Assembly (NCBI GenBank): GCA_944472155.2
Contig: OX235277.1
Location: forward strand, 14,084,804-14,148,803
DNA from: Trichobilharzia szidati
Lineage: Eukaryota > Platyhelminthes > Trematoda > Strigeidida > Schistosomatidae
Direction: 5' to 3'
Length of the DNA: 64,000 nucleotides
Shown here: piece after piece, positions 45,901 to 59,830 of the stretch
How positions within the stretch are numbered: the first letter of the stretch is position 1
How the letters are laid out: each line of letters begins with the position of its first letter
Made by a program: the position numbers and the translations under genes
The notes under the pieces: generated by a model
What the model saw: the letters and a program-made list of their open reading frames with translations, nothing else
Databases searched by the model: none
What the model was told of the DNA's origin: nothing

Positions 45901-47458
45901 AGGTCAACTAAAATAGACTCATTGAAAAAACAGATCATATCGAAGTTTTTTTGAAAACAGCTGTTGAGATCTTTTGTAATAGATTTACAAATGCCATTTA
46001 TCTTTTCTTAGAACTAATTCTGATTTATGGATAGTAAAACTTTTCCAGCACTTAGTTATCTTGATTGGGTCATATCAGTGAGGTTCACACTGAAGTGACT
46101 GATATAAGGAACATGCTAATACACTCATCAAAATGTTTGACACTCAATTTTTATGGCACTAATATATTCACATTCTGAAGTCTGAAATCATTTTAGTATT
46201 TTTGGTTTGTAAATTAGCCTTATAGGACCTCGTGACTTACGTAGACATCGATCTATTTACGGAATCAGTTGTTGGTGGAAAGTGGAAAGTAAGCAAAATG
46301 TATATAAAAGTTTTGAAAGTAAAAATGGAGTCATCACATACATTTTCTTCATTTTATATTATGAAGGTCACTAGGACAGATAAATGATCAGTTATCTTGG
46401 TCTTGAGTGTTGATGCATTCATATATTATCAGAAATCGTAGAATGTCACAATCACAATAACATTAGATGGCCTACTTTCGCCTTATTAGTCACATACTCG
46501 TAATTAATAGTGTGCCATAAACAAACTGGAAACAACTTTGTGTAGTGCAATAATCACAGATAAAGATTAACCTACACCAACTGAGAATAATTCAGTGTGA
46601 ATATATAAAGTTTGTTATTATGCTATGATTTTATATTATTATACGAAAAACAAATAAACATTAGATGTCCGAATATTATGCAGCAGGTCACTCACTAAGA
46701 CCTGCAATTTAAAATACAGAGATCATTAGATAAGTTCGTCCTAAATCCAGTCGTACTGTCGGGGGGAAGGAAAACCATTGGTATGTAATGTAACATGATA
46801 TATAAACATATGCTCATATTATATCGCTACACTTTAAGATATCAGTTTCTTTCTTGACTTCACTATGGATTCTTTACACTTTTCATTACCAGAGTATTCA
46901 TACTTTAGAGTTAAACGAGATATGGCAAAATAATACTACAACCTGATTTTCTGAAAAATTTCAGGTGAATGCAGCCAGAAAATTTAAAAGCCAAACAGAC
47001 CACATGTTTCCCCTCTCCGGATTTAGTTAATGTATTCAACATTTTATTATACAGACATGTGATTGTAGCAGTTGTATGTGGAATATATAAAATGATATGT
47101 TTTCAAAGGTGTTTTGGATGGATTGCTCAGAGCACTGAAAACAACTTTCATTTCCATACATAAGTTTTGAAAACTCACCGTAATCTGTATTGAAAAATCA
47201 AAGCCTATTTCATTTTTCCCTGTCAAAATCTTTGTCTAATTCGCTGTCTTGTAGTATGACCAGTGTAGAAGCGATGATCTTTACCAAAGTCATCCTATCA
47301 AAACAGAAACTTCAAAAATATTATAAGCTTACATTTGATGCAACGATAGGTGATGAAGGCCGGCAAGAGCACTCGAAACGCAAGACTATCAACAATCACT
47401 CTTCAGATGAGCACCAAGACAACCCTGATGATTCGGGATTTTCATGTTGTATCCGAGA

Positions 47459-47659
47459 TTAATAGGTCTCTTGAGAGCCCAGAGAAAACTTTATTTTGTC
47501 GTATAGGTTTATCACGAAACAGATAAAGATGATTAATATGCAGAAGACAACCAGGAAAAAATTGATAGCGTAGCCAACGTGAAGCCACGAACAGTACCGT
47601 GTATCGTCGTAAGAAACAGACCAGAATAACCACCACCTGCCTCTTACGAATTCATCCAT
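47459..47659 (-). CDS. Candidate short single-pass membrane protein or exon, unrecognised
   Basis: The 66-codon minus-strand frame starts MDEFVRGRWWLFWSVSYDD, followed by a hydrophobic segment at about residues 29-50 (YAINFFLVVFCILIIFICFVI). A short basic tail, NLYDKIKFSLGSQETY, closes it. On the minus strand a pyrimidine run ending in TTTTTTAG lies just upstream of the ATG (about 47,675-47,685) and could serve as a splice acceptor. The paralogue in unit 1 has lost the ATG and gained a stop. Alternatives are a chance frame (the overlapping minus frame 47,442-47,636 is also open, and a plus frame runs 47,190-47,462) or a fragment of an unknown gene. Confidence 0.2.
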   Translation of the reverse strand: MDEFVRGRWWLFWSVSYDDTRYCSWLHVGYAINFFLVVFCILIIFICFVINLYDKIKFSLGSQETY

Positions 47660-48127
47660 TCGATGTCATCAACTAAAAAAGTAATCTGAATACTGATTAA
47701 GCAACATGGAGCGCAGTGGCAGGAACCATTATACAACGTACTCAATGTCTACCTTATGATGAAGGACACAGAGTAACTCTTAACGAGATTCACATCAAAG
47801 CACTTGAAGTGAAGATAGGACTGATTCAGGCTTGATTATTATAACCAACTTTCTTTCTGATTGCGATGCACCATGAGGAGTGAAATTATTTGCATTTATG
47901 ATGTCTTCAAATGACTACAAAAGACTATCAAAGAATTCTGTCTCGCGAACCAAAAGGATAACAAGTGATACATAATTTAGCTTAACAGTAACAAATAAAG
48001 GTCTTTATGTGGACATCAGAGATGAATATAAAGCTGGAATTTGAGATAGCATTATACACCCTTTCGAGTATTGAACCAAAGACGGGTGAACTGTGGAATG
48101 TATACACGCCAAACTGCAACCTGCATT

Positions 48128-48354
48128 TTTTTATTCCTTCATGTTCGCAGTGGAACATAGGGCTTCAAGCTGGAGGCTCGAAGTTTCGGTAGCAGTGGTG
48201 TTTACAGGATGGGGTTGCTAGCCTCATTTTCAACCTTTCCTCTTTACCAGCTTTATCACTGGTTTGGCGAGGTAAAGGAATGCGTCGGCCGGGGATCGAA
48301 CCCCGAACCTTGTGCTTGGTCGGCGAGCCTCCTAACCGCTGTGCCACCGACGCA
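48128..48354 (-). mobile_element. tRNA-derived SINE, unit 2, 11 bp target duplication
   Basis: Reverse-orientation copy of the 27,642 SINE; on the minus strand it begins at the GCGTCGG end near 48,353. CAACCTGCATT flanks it at 48,117-48,127 and 48,355-48,365. Unit 1 has the single empty site at 21,766-21,776. Confidence 0.9.
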
Positions 48355-51300
48355 CAACCTGCATTACACACCAAAAATTCACCACGTAACTTCATGAAAA
48401 ATTCAATACTTGCGCTTATTAACTCACCTACAGATGCTATTTTATGAAATAAAAGGTGTAATATTTATAAAATTCTAAATATTTCAGCATAAATGTCCTT
48501 CAGATGTATTTCAGCCAGGGTATTTGATGTCGCTGTCGCCAAAATTTGATTGAATAAATGCTTCCACAAGATCAAATACCCCAGTTTAGTGAGTTGCATG
48601 TCATCAGTCTTGATAACTTACTCTTTACCCTAATTTAAAATCACCGTCCTGTTACATATCTCATAAACATTCAGTTTAAACTCTCTATATCATGGGCTTT
48701 CAATGAAAGTGAATTAGTTGAAGTAAGCAAGTTGATCGTTGAAAGAACTCACGAATGATTCCTGAGCAACAAAGAAGACGTAAATATAGCTACAGTTTGA
48801 AAACAGTTTGTAATAATTACTATTATATGTACAATACGATAATGTCACTTATTTTATGAGCCTTAATGGATTTAAAGTGGTAATGCAATACTTTTGAAGG
48901 TACTATCTAGTGTCTTATTATATTCAATATGAAGTCAATAAGAAACTGCTGTCCACAGTACAGGAGACCATGCGATCTCTTACGCAATGAAATTAACAAC
49001 TATTACTACATCTAATTTATAAAACAGTTTATTCATTTACTTACGGGCTCTGGCTTCAAGTCAAAAGTAAACAAATTAAACCATAAGCAGAGAGCTGGAA
49101 TCATCTTTTAATGAAATTCATTTTGTTTTTGAGAAATATGATTGTCAAAACGCAGTGGGAAATTTCGGTGCAGAAAAATCCTCCTTCTGATAAGCTGTCC
49201 ATCGACATCAGTTCTACCATGATGATATGCAGCTTTGTGGGAAAAAATGTCTCTGTGAATGGTAGTCAGAAAACTAAAATCATATTTCAGTAACCACTCA
49301 GTTATTTGACTTATGTCGTTCCAAATATGAAATTATGAAAACTGATGAATACAACTTGAGAGAACTCAATCTAGAGAAACAATAAATCGGAAAATACTCA
49401 GCAGGAAAGTTTTATCTCTCAGAAACTGTTTACTGTAGAGTGAATTTTTCAAATACTAAACTCATTAAACATCTTCTTTCCTTATCTTTTCTGAATTTTC
49501 ATCCTATCAGAATTTATATGGAAAGGATGTTCAGGAATTTAAGCATTGATTTGAACAATTTATTCTCCCAGGGAAATATGACTGATTGTTACTCCGTTTT
49601 CATGTGACATTTTAGTGGTAGTGACAAAATATGTATTCACCGTATTATTTATTTATTTCTCATAAACTTTATCAAGCCTACATGATGGATTAATATGAAA
49701 ACTATGGAGGATCAGAAGACTTAGGTAATAGAGTGTTTTACACAAATAGGAAAGTTATGGACACCATTGTTTCGAGAATACTACCGATTGGTATTTTCGA
49801 AGCAAACAAGTATTTACTTACTTTGGGCTAGAAAAGAAGAAATGTCATTTCTGTATTTCACATTAAAAAGCATACATTAAATTCATTTCTTACTAACCAC
49901 TTATTGAACTGAGATTCATAAGGCACTGTTTATATGAAGATTCGACTCATCTTGTATGCAGTGATTTTATAATATTACTGTAGAGGAATTCCAAAATGTG
50001 ATTTTTGATTGTTTGATGATGATCAAACTTATCAGCATTACACGACATACTGATAAAATGTTTCAGATTTAATTTTTATAATTCATCAATGTCAGGTTTT
50101 ACTTCCATAAGCTTCAATCTTTCTCTCACCTGCTTGGTCAATTCTACTTTTTGAGGTCAGTCCTTGATCTGTTAACATATTTATGGGTGGCTCACTTTAA
50201 TACCATTCACCTGAACGAATTCTAGTTAGCATTTTAAGTTATTCACATGGAGTATCTTAAGAAACCAGTTACTTAAAAAATGTATGTTGAATATTGATCT
50301 CTACGCAAACATGTCAGTATTGATCTTCCAGCAGTTGGCATGGAATATGAACGAAGTCATTTTTTATCGAAACTTGATACGTTTCTACACAAATAGAAAT
50401 GCACAGAGATAATTATATTGAAGAAAATTATCTGGTGAAGTTAGGAATTAAATATTCGAAATCAGATTTCTTAGACATAAATCTACAACCCCCACACCTT
50501 TCGTAAAATAAGAAATAAATGTAAATTTGAACTTTGTGAACGCATCTAAGATACTGTGTACCTTTACTACGGCAAACTTACGATTATCTACAATATTAAA
50601 ACAAGAGGAAAATGCATTCACTTCTACTTCACAGGAAGAGTGTATTGGAGTGATACATTTTGAAAGTGTCTGCTGTTAGTCCACATTTATATAAAAGTCA
50701 AAATTTTTCAAATGTGTTGGAATTTGTAGATTTTTGTTCTGAGAAAAGCCCCAGATTACTAACAGACGAAGAATGAGATCACACACACTCAAGGAATCTG
50801 ACAAGAGATAGTTATTTTACCCAATTAGTTAATGAAGAACATGTGTTTTGAATGGGACATGACTCACTATATTTTTCTTCAGAGAGAAAAAAGGAACATA
50901 TTCAGTGTAGATATATTATATACACATTATTACACGCAAATTTATAGGTGTTAAGTCATTACATGTGGGCGGCATCATACTTCTGATATGACGCTCTCAT
51001 TAATTGATTACGATGAATAATGAGCAAGCCGTTTAACTATCGTCACTTTTTTAAGTGAAGATTTGTGATAATGCGTATCTAGTATGGTCTCATCACAAAA
51101 CTGCAATCAACAGCACTCACATAGTATGTGAAACATTTTTTATGTATCAAATTATAATAACTCATATCCATGCATCTCTAGTTTATTTATTTTGTGGAGT
51201 GTAATGTAACAATTACAAAGCACTTACGCATGATTTCTAAAATTCAGATGTCATCATAAATGTTAGTTATAAACTCTGACATCACCAAATAAATTTGTAG

Positions 51301-54300
51301 AATTGGTCGGATTCGATACATTTTAATACATAAGAATACCAGATTTGAAAATTCATAAATAATTTGTCACTCAGAGTGGGTTCTGGATGCCTGAAGATAA
51401 TTGAATCTCGATCAAAAAATAACAACTTCTATCTCATTAACCGCATGGATAAACTACAGATTCATGAATGACTCTGCACACAATTCCACTGAAATCATTT
51501 CCAATAATTGCTGTCATAAACTGCAACTGAGTTCTTTCATCTTCTTTTCTTTGATTGAACTTCATAAATTGCTTAGGTTCTATTTCTTTAAGAGTCTTCA
51601 GGCAAGAAATCCCCCTAATCTTTATTCGTCAATTAACCCTAGAGAATAGGGTGAATTATAATCCACTTTCTTGTAACGCCATCGCAAATGCTCATCTGAC
51701 TACATACTGATATGCAGTATAACCAATTTAGGGAGGCAACATATATCACATTTGAGAAGAGCTTGGGCGTGGAGCAAATTACAGAGTCTAGTAAAAATCT
51801 CATCATGACTTTCAGTCATCTGTTTCACTGCTATTTGGGTGTTTATCACGTTAAAACTGTCCGTGAAGTGTGTCTTAGTTTCGTCTTAATTGATTCATTT
51901 TGATAATATTCACCCCTCTAAAGTATTCAAGAAAATCTTGTGAAAACATTGATTGATTTTAGTAAATGGATGATTTACCTTCCTTGTCTGGGTATAAAAT
52001 TTGACGTATGGGGTGAAAGTGTATATGTCAGTTATGGTATTTCTAACAGTGAGTGTACTCAGAATATGCAGAAGTTAAATTAAAAACGCTTAACTTTAAT
52101 GGATCCATCTATTGTTTATATCACACAGTGAGAGAGCTGTTACAAAAATGACTCCAGATGAACACATGAAGTTTACTCAGAATTCCATGATCAGTTTTTC
52201 ATCATGTGGATTTACACTGAATCCAACTATTCTATATTTCCATGAGCATTCTTCTCAATCAAAACCGATAAACACTGCAGAAAGTTGATCTCACAGCGAG
52301 ATGTTATGTGACATGACATATGTTATACATATCTTGAGGAAAAACATTTATTTATCGACATTATTGTTCGTCCACTGACCTCCGAATGATACATCGATTC
52401 TCCACGCCACAATTTTATTGCACTTCCATCGTATTCACAAAGACTTGACTACTTTTTATATATAACCATTATGTCATGTATAAAATATCATCGAGCAGCT
52501 GCATCTGTTAAATCATGATAATTCCCGAGACACATTCATCATTTTTACTTATTTTCATCACTTCATGTACTTGAAACTAAACCAACGACACTAGAAAAGT
52601 TTTACAAATCTCACCTCTTTTAACATCAGCTGAAGATATTAAAATGATTCATTATATTTCACTTCGACATATGTTGATCGGCTTCGAATCTCTTCCATAT
52701 GACACCATTCAAATCAAGGAAAAATGTTAACGTCTTAAAGAAGCAAGTATGAAGAAATCCTGCTCACAAATTTCTCATCACTGTGTTCAACTCTGAATTA
52801 ATAGTCATTCTTCTCAAGGATAATCACTGAACACTTATTAGTGTTCACTTCACACAGGAAATTGTTATAATGTTCACTTGTAAATTATTTGCGAATGGAC
52901 CTTTTATTTATTACTATGGTTACTCATCCCTTGGCATCCAGGTGAAGCATAAGGACCGCTAAGGATTTTTCGATTGTATTTTTAACATATCCATACCGAC
53001 GTTATTGGTTTCGCCTAATTATAAAATGTCACCTTATACCTGTATCTATAGAAAGATGATTACATTCGAAACATATTCCTCAGTTTACGGTCAAAGTGAT
53101 CACGTTGTGTAGAATTCGAGTGAATATGAGCTGATTTTAATTTTCAAGATAAATATACTACTGTTGCTTAAAAGAATACCAGATTCACATGAATTATAAA
53201 TGAATTCCTGCACATGTCATAGTTTATCGCATCAAACCTCGAATAATTGTGTTTTAAAGAATACTGTTCAGTCGTGAAAATTCACAGCGAAAGAGAGTTG
53301 AGCGCAACAACGCTTTTTGCATTTTTCACATCATATGTTTGGATATATAATGATGGTACTGAAAAAATTTCAGAAAAATTTACCTTCCGGTAAACTCCCT
53401 GGATATACTGCAATATTTTGAAAAAAGTAATTTCAATGATTGATAACGAAATTGGAATGTGGTTCATGTAACACTACTGTTTACTGATAAAATTGTTAAA
53501 AATAATGAATAGCAGTTAGAAAATGTCGTGCTCAAAATAGTCAGTCAGCATTTAGTTCAGTATATATTGGACAGTCTTCATCTGTTTTGTAGTTAGATAA
53601 TGACTGACGAACTACATTGAGTTGATGTGAAGACATACTGCGGAAACAATTTTGTCTATGCGAAGTAGAACAGTTAACATTACGCTTCAGTTAGATGAAA
53701 TAAAACGATTTTCTTTGTTCATCATTAGAAGGCGTGACTCACCTTAAAAATGTGAGATATTTGCGCAACTTATTCAAATATTCTCATCAAAAACGTAATT
53801 ATCAAACACATTTATATAGAAGGTGAGAGAGCATGAATTATTACAATACATTTGAATGAGTCAAGAACGACAACTGTGTCAGCATAATATGAATTCATTT
53901 TTTTTATTTTTTATATGATTTCTCTCAACTGGTTACATGATGGACTATATAAAACATAAAATAAAACTATAGATTTGAAAATACATTTTTTATGACGACA
54001 AAGATAAATTGTTGGAAATGAGAGTGGCATCAGTAAGGGTTACATGTATTGTTTGTCATAATTTTAGGCCACCTAGAGTGATCGAGTTTGGAAGGAAAGT
54101 ACAATTTACCTAGTGACGGTTTCATCAACTTCCTTCTTCTCCTTCACGCACAGCTTGACGCCATTTGTTCACCTCTTATTTGACATTCTCGCCTGTTTTG
54201 CAATGGTCATATAATTTCTGTAAAGTCGTCATTCTTTTTCAATCCTAACTATTTAACAACTTACATCGTTCCTGACTAATGTTGCCCTTAGTTTCCACTG

Positions 54301-55221
54301 ATTTATCTTTGTCATCATGGAAAATGTATGTTCTAATCTATAATGCAATTTTATTCTTATATCGTTCATGTTGTAACCAGTTGAGAAGAGTAATAGAAAA
54401 CATAAACATTCAGTTAATATTATACTGGTACATTCTTTATTCTCCCCTTATAAAAATTAATCGTAATAATTCAACCTCTGTCGTTTTCTAGATAAATGTG
54501 TGTCATAATTACTGAGTTGATGTGAATGTTCGCTTGTCTTACGCATACTTATTACTCGTTTCAGACAAACTTCTTATTTTTCCGTCGAAATTCATCTCAA
54601 GAAATAGTTGCTTAGGAAGCAGCCTTTAACAGATGAATTAGTTTGAATGGCTGTCTGTTTCCTTAAAGCAGCAGCCTCTGTAAGTGAGCCATCGAGTTGA
54701 TCATCTTTTCATGGTTTCGCATAACACACTGCAATGAATTAGATGTCATAGATCGTAAAACATGTTGCCCGTAAATATTCTATTTACATGGGTTTTATCA
54801 GCAATAGAACAAGGAATCGTTTTTATGGATTCGCCTTGCAGCATCGATGATTCAGGAAAGAACGGTCATGAGTGGATTCTTATCAGAATTTGATTGAATA
54901 CTAGTAACTAGTGTGACGTGTCTACTCCTTTGTTTGGTGCAGACTGAATTCTATCAGTCAGGTTTGCAATGTGGCCACCACACTAGGTAGCTCGCCATCG
55001 GGATGCACATTGATTTGACGATATAAGATGGTTGAAGGTAATCAGCAGGAAGCCTAGGGCAAGGAGAAGATAGACATATAAACTCACGTTCTTTTTGACC
55101 TGAAAAGAACAAAATTTTCTCATGGTCTTACCGCTCTGCAATAATTTATAGAAGACACCTTATCCGTCTTCATTACACAGCGATTTTATATCAAGATACC
55201 AATTAGCTACGAACTGGAGAA

Positions 55222-56570
55222 CATAATGACAATATCTTTTTACTATGTTTCCTAACAGATGACACCATAAATGCAAGCCAGATTCTTATTTAGGTCTTGT
55301 TAGCCATTAAATATCAAGAAGTTATACTAGCTTCTGATTCAAATGAGTGCCAAGTAGGAATAATAACATTTCTATCAAGATATTTGTACCGAAAACAATA
55401 ATGTTTTTATAGATGCTCATCATTAAATGATTTAACTGTTCCAAGTAATTCTGGAGAACAGTGGTCCAACTTAAATCCATACATGCCTACACACATTTTT
55501 AACACGCGGTCCCTCAGTATCAAAATAAAGTACACCGTTCAATCAATTATCTCTATCAAACTAAATTTTAAATCCCATGTTGTTTATTTGCAGATCCTGC
55601 AAACTAGAAATTCGAAAACACCGATTATCTACTACCAGTTTCTTTATGCTTAATTCGACTTCGCTCAATTGCCTGTTTCATACAAAACTCACTGAAATCA
55701 TGAGGTAGTACATGCCATATTTGATTTGAATAAGGGAAAATAAGTGAGATTTTTAAGCACGCAGCACAAAATGTATCGATTTCAGCCACGAGAATTTATT
55801 TTAGCAAATGCCAGGAACGAAATGAAATCAGTGTCAGAAAGAATACTGATGTTGGCGACTCCACTGAGTTTATTAAGTTAAACCCAAAATAAAAATATTT
55901 TACAGATAATGTATGGACTTACAGTTGAAATAGTTTTCCACTTCTATGTAAAAATATGTAGCGAGAGAACCTTTCAATTTTATTTGTCTGACTGATGTGA
56001 TTTACTCATTGAATTCTCATAATATAGCGGTCTTTCTAGAATCCAGAGGAACTTGTTATATCAATACACACAATTCTGATGAGATATGCTGTCAACAGAA
56101 GTCTTCTCAAAAGTCGCCTCGTCATCTGAAGTTGTAATGACGCAGTGTCTTCCACAGATTTATGATACCGCAAGGCAGAATCGCCTATCCATAATGCATA
56201 ATAAGGAGAAAAAAGATGTCTCTCGTTCAATGACGACAAGTTTCGACGACCGACAAACATGCAATTCCTAACTTTGAATATCCATGATGATTATTGCTGA
56301 CATAGTTTTTTGTAATAACCACATGAAAGCCTTAGATGAAATATTCGATAAACATCACTCACTCATTTTGAACATAGTTTCAGCTGAAGAAGATTTGTAA
56401 GATAAATAGTCTGGAAAATGGTCTGAAAGTTGTTCTTGTAGTTCCCTTATTGGATTTATAAAGCCTGCCTAAAATTATATAACTTAATTGAACGCCTCTG
56501 ATTGAATGCTAAAATACGAGATTTATTTATTACTGGAAAATACTAATTACTGTGCATTTATTTTCATCAG
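55222..56570 (+). repeat. Local repeat, segment 1 of 3
   Basis: Matches unit 1 at 29,955-31,240. Contains GCCAGGAACGAAATG at about 55,810 and TCATCTGAAGTTGTAATGACG at about 56,120. Confidence 0.65.
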
Positions 56571-57361
56571 ATAATCATGTACGCGAGGAACGAAATGAAA
56601 TCAGTGTCAGGACGAATACTGATGTTAGCAACTTCACTAAATTTATTGTGTAAAACGCAAATGAAAAACATTTTACAGATGACGTATGGACTTACATTCT
56701 TTTGATTCTTCCGCTTCTATGTAAAATTGTGTAGCGAGGGAAGCTTTCAATTTCTTGTTTAGGTAAGGTGATTTCCTCATTTTATTGTCATAATATGGCA
56801 GTGTTTTCAGTATTAAAGGGAACTTGTAATCTCCTTAAACATAATTCCGATGAGATATGCGGCCAGCAGTGGTATTTTCAAAAGTCGCCTCGTCATCTGA
56901 AGTTGTAATGACGCAGTGTCTCCCACGGATTTGTGTTATTGCAAGGCAGAATCGTCTATCGATAATGCATAATCATGATACAAAAGGATGCCTCTTTTTC
57001 ATTGACGACAAGTTTCGATGACTAATAAATCCCTTCTCTGATTCGCAAATATGATGTCCTAAACTTTGGACATCCAATATGATCATTGCTGACATCCTTT
57101 TTTGTAATAACCACATGAAAGCCTTAGATGGAATATTAGATGAACATCACTTACTTTTTCCTTGCATAGTTTCAGCTGAAGAAGATTTATAAGATAAAAA
57201 GTCTGGAAAGTGGTGTAATAGTGTTTCATGTAGTTCGCTAATTGTATCTTAAAAGCTCCCTAAAATTATATACCTAAATTGAATGTTTCTGAGTGAATGC
57301 TCAAATACTTGATATATTTAATACTGGAATTTGCAAATTATTGTGCATTTATTTTCATCAA
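56571..57361 (+). repeat. Local repeat, segment 2 of 3 (5'-shortened)
   Basis: Starts just before GCGAGGAACGAAATG (56,583) and repeats the second half of segment 1, with TCATCTGAAGTTGTAATGACG at about 56,891. It ends in TGTGCATTTATTTTCATCA, as segment 1 does. Confidence 0.65.
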
Positions 57362-58365
57362 TTATTCGTTTACTCTGATTTGAATGGTTATTCATTCAGA
57401 ATATAATGCATGCCCTGATTCGCATTAAAGTAATTATAAAATATCTACTCAGTTTTACTGTCGAAGCAATTAGTCATCTTTCTATGCTTATTCACACATT
57501 ACTGATAATTCCTCGTAAACCCATTTATTCAACTGAATTCCCTCACTATTTGATTCCGAACACTTTATGTGACTAGCATTACATCCGTCACGTTACCTGC
57601 GAAAATGTCCTTACATCTGTATGCACTGGAGTTACATCTATAACATGCTGTAGGCCTCTCTGTGTCCAATGAGTACTCGGTACTGCTTAGGATTTTGTAA
57701 ATTGGATCGTGACATATTTGAACCAGATTCAGTGAAAATCCACACAAAATTTGCTACAAGCTTAATCACTAGACGAGGCGTACCAGTAGTTTATGCGAGG
57801 CGGAGATGTAACATTAGCAGAGGACGTCAGAGTTTGCTGTTATATTCTCAATTAATTTCGTCTGTCTGGATGAGAGGCAGTCAGTTTGACGGTTGAAGAA
57901 GTAATTTTTATCCATTATAAACCATGAGACGCAAGACAAACAGCAAAATATCTGCAACTAAATGGAGGTGATGGGCACTGTGTAAATCACACTTCACGTC
58001 AAAATAGTTGACGAGATTGAGGCATGTTTGAAATAGTGAAAGTTAAGTGTCGTAATGTACCATTACCTTCTTTTAGTAGTGAACTTTTGTGAGTTCTGTA
58101 CATGCTAAGTGTATTTGCATAAAGTTCAAATTAAATGAGTGTTAACAGAAAAGTAAAAGGACAGAAGAACAGAGTCGACAAATGACCTCAGTCACAGAAT
58201 CAGCTGTTCCAAATCCTTCAGCAAATAGCATACATTTGTGAGATGATAAAATCAGATGTGAATAGATGCGATAAGCACCAAAATCTACAATTAGCCTGTC
58301 ATTATATAGCAAAATTTGGCGTTGTCAGCATGCCTGCCATTTGTGCGTCACGTTGAATAATTAGA
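57362..58365. other. Unique spacer between local repeat segments 2 and 3
   Basis: No counterpart in unit 1 was found. A 75-codon plus frame (57,669-57,896) and an overlapping 60-codon minus frame have no recognisable motif. I see nothing else in it. Confidence 0.4.
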
Positions 58366-59830
58366 GCATCATGTCATTATGTTTCCTTACAGGTGATATC
58401 ATGAATGGAAGCCAGATTCTTATATAGGTCATGTGAGCCATTAAATATCAAGAAGTAATACTAGCTTCTGATACAAATGATTGCCATATGGGAATGGTAA
58501 CATTTCTATCAGGATATATGTACCGAAATCAAAAATGTATTTATAGACTCGCATCATTATATGATTTAACTGTTCCAAGTAATTCTAGAAAAGTTTTTTT
58601 CTTTCCTTAACGTTCCCCAGTGGAACATACAGCTTCAAGCTAGTGGCTTGCAGTTTCTGTAACAGTGTTTTATTTTTACAAGATGGGGTTGCTAGCCTGA
58701 TGCCCAACCTTTCCTCTTCGCCAGCATTATTTCTGGCTTAGTGAGATAAAGGAGTGCATTGGCCGGGGATCGAACCCTGGACCATGTGCATGGTCGGCGA
58801 GTGTCCTAACCGCTATACCACCGACCCACCTAGAAAACAGTGGTCCAACTTAATTCCATACATGCCTACAGACTTTTTAACACGCTGTCCCTCAGCATCA
58901 AAATAAAGTAAACCATTTAATCATTTATCTCTATCCATCTGAAATTAAAATTCAATGTTTATAATTTGCAGATCTTACAAATTAGAAACTCGCAAACACC
59001 GATTATGCGAGGAACGAAGTGAAATCAGTGTCAGAAAGAATACTGGTGTTACCAACTTCACTAAATTTATTGTGTAAAACGCAAACGAAAAACATTTTAC
59101 AGAGCATGAACGGACTTACCTTCTTTTAATTCTTCCGCTTCTATGTAAAAATGTGTAGCGAGTGAGCTTCTCAATTTCCAGTTTAGGTAATGTGATATCC
59201 TCATTTTATTGTCATAATATGCCGATGTTTTCAGAATACAAAGTAACCTGTAATCGCCTTACACATACCTCTGATGAGACATGCCGTCAACAGTAGTTTT
59301 TTCAAAAGTCGCCTCGTCATCTGTAGTTGTAATGACGCAGTGTCTCCTACAGATGTGTGTTATCGCAAGGCGGAATCGTCTATCGATAATGCATAATCAG
59401 GAGATAAAAGTATGTTTCTCTTATAATTACGACAATTTTCGATGACGGATAAATCCCTTTTCTGATTCGCAAATATGATGTCCTACATTTTGGACATCCA
59501 GTGTGATTATTGCTGGCATATTTTTCTGTAATAACCACATGAGAGCCTTAGATGAAATATTCGATGAACATCACTTACTTTTTCCTTGCATAGTTTTAGC
59601 TAAGGAAGATTTAAAGGATAAATTGTCTAGAAAGTAATATTAGTGTTTCATATAGTTCACTGATTATATTTCTTTGAAGCCTGCCTGAAATTATATACAT
59701 AGATTGGATGTCTCACATTGAGTTCTCACTGTTAACACAGCAGAGTCACAATAAATCTGGTTGTTAACATGAATGATACATCATAGGAGAAGGAAGTCGA
59801 CAAGTGACTCCATCATTCATGCACCTATTC
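58366..59830 (+). repeat. Local repeat, segment 3 of 3, with SINE and internal deletion
   Basis: Begins ATGTCATTATGTTTCCTTAC and follows segment 1 to CACCGATTAT (58,996). It then jumps to GCGAGGAACGAAGTG (59,005), omitting about 190 bp that segment 1 and unit 1 retain. It then continues into sequence matching 31,240 onward in unit 1. A SINE at 58,593-58,829 interrupts it. Confidence 0.65.
58593..58829 (-). mobile_element. tRNA-derived SINE in local repeat segment 3, 8 bp target duplication
   Basis: Third copy of the 27,642 SINE, in reverse. CTAGAAAA flanks it at 58,585-58,592 and 58,830-58,837. Both the unit 1 site (CTAGGAAAC, 30,184) and segment 1 (CTGGAGAAC, 55,451) are empty. Confidence 0.88.

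Noticed and set aside
57669..57896. 75-codon plus-strand frame in the unique spacer
   Set aside because: No motif, no paralogue to test conservation, overlaps a minus-strand frame. Consistent with chance.
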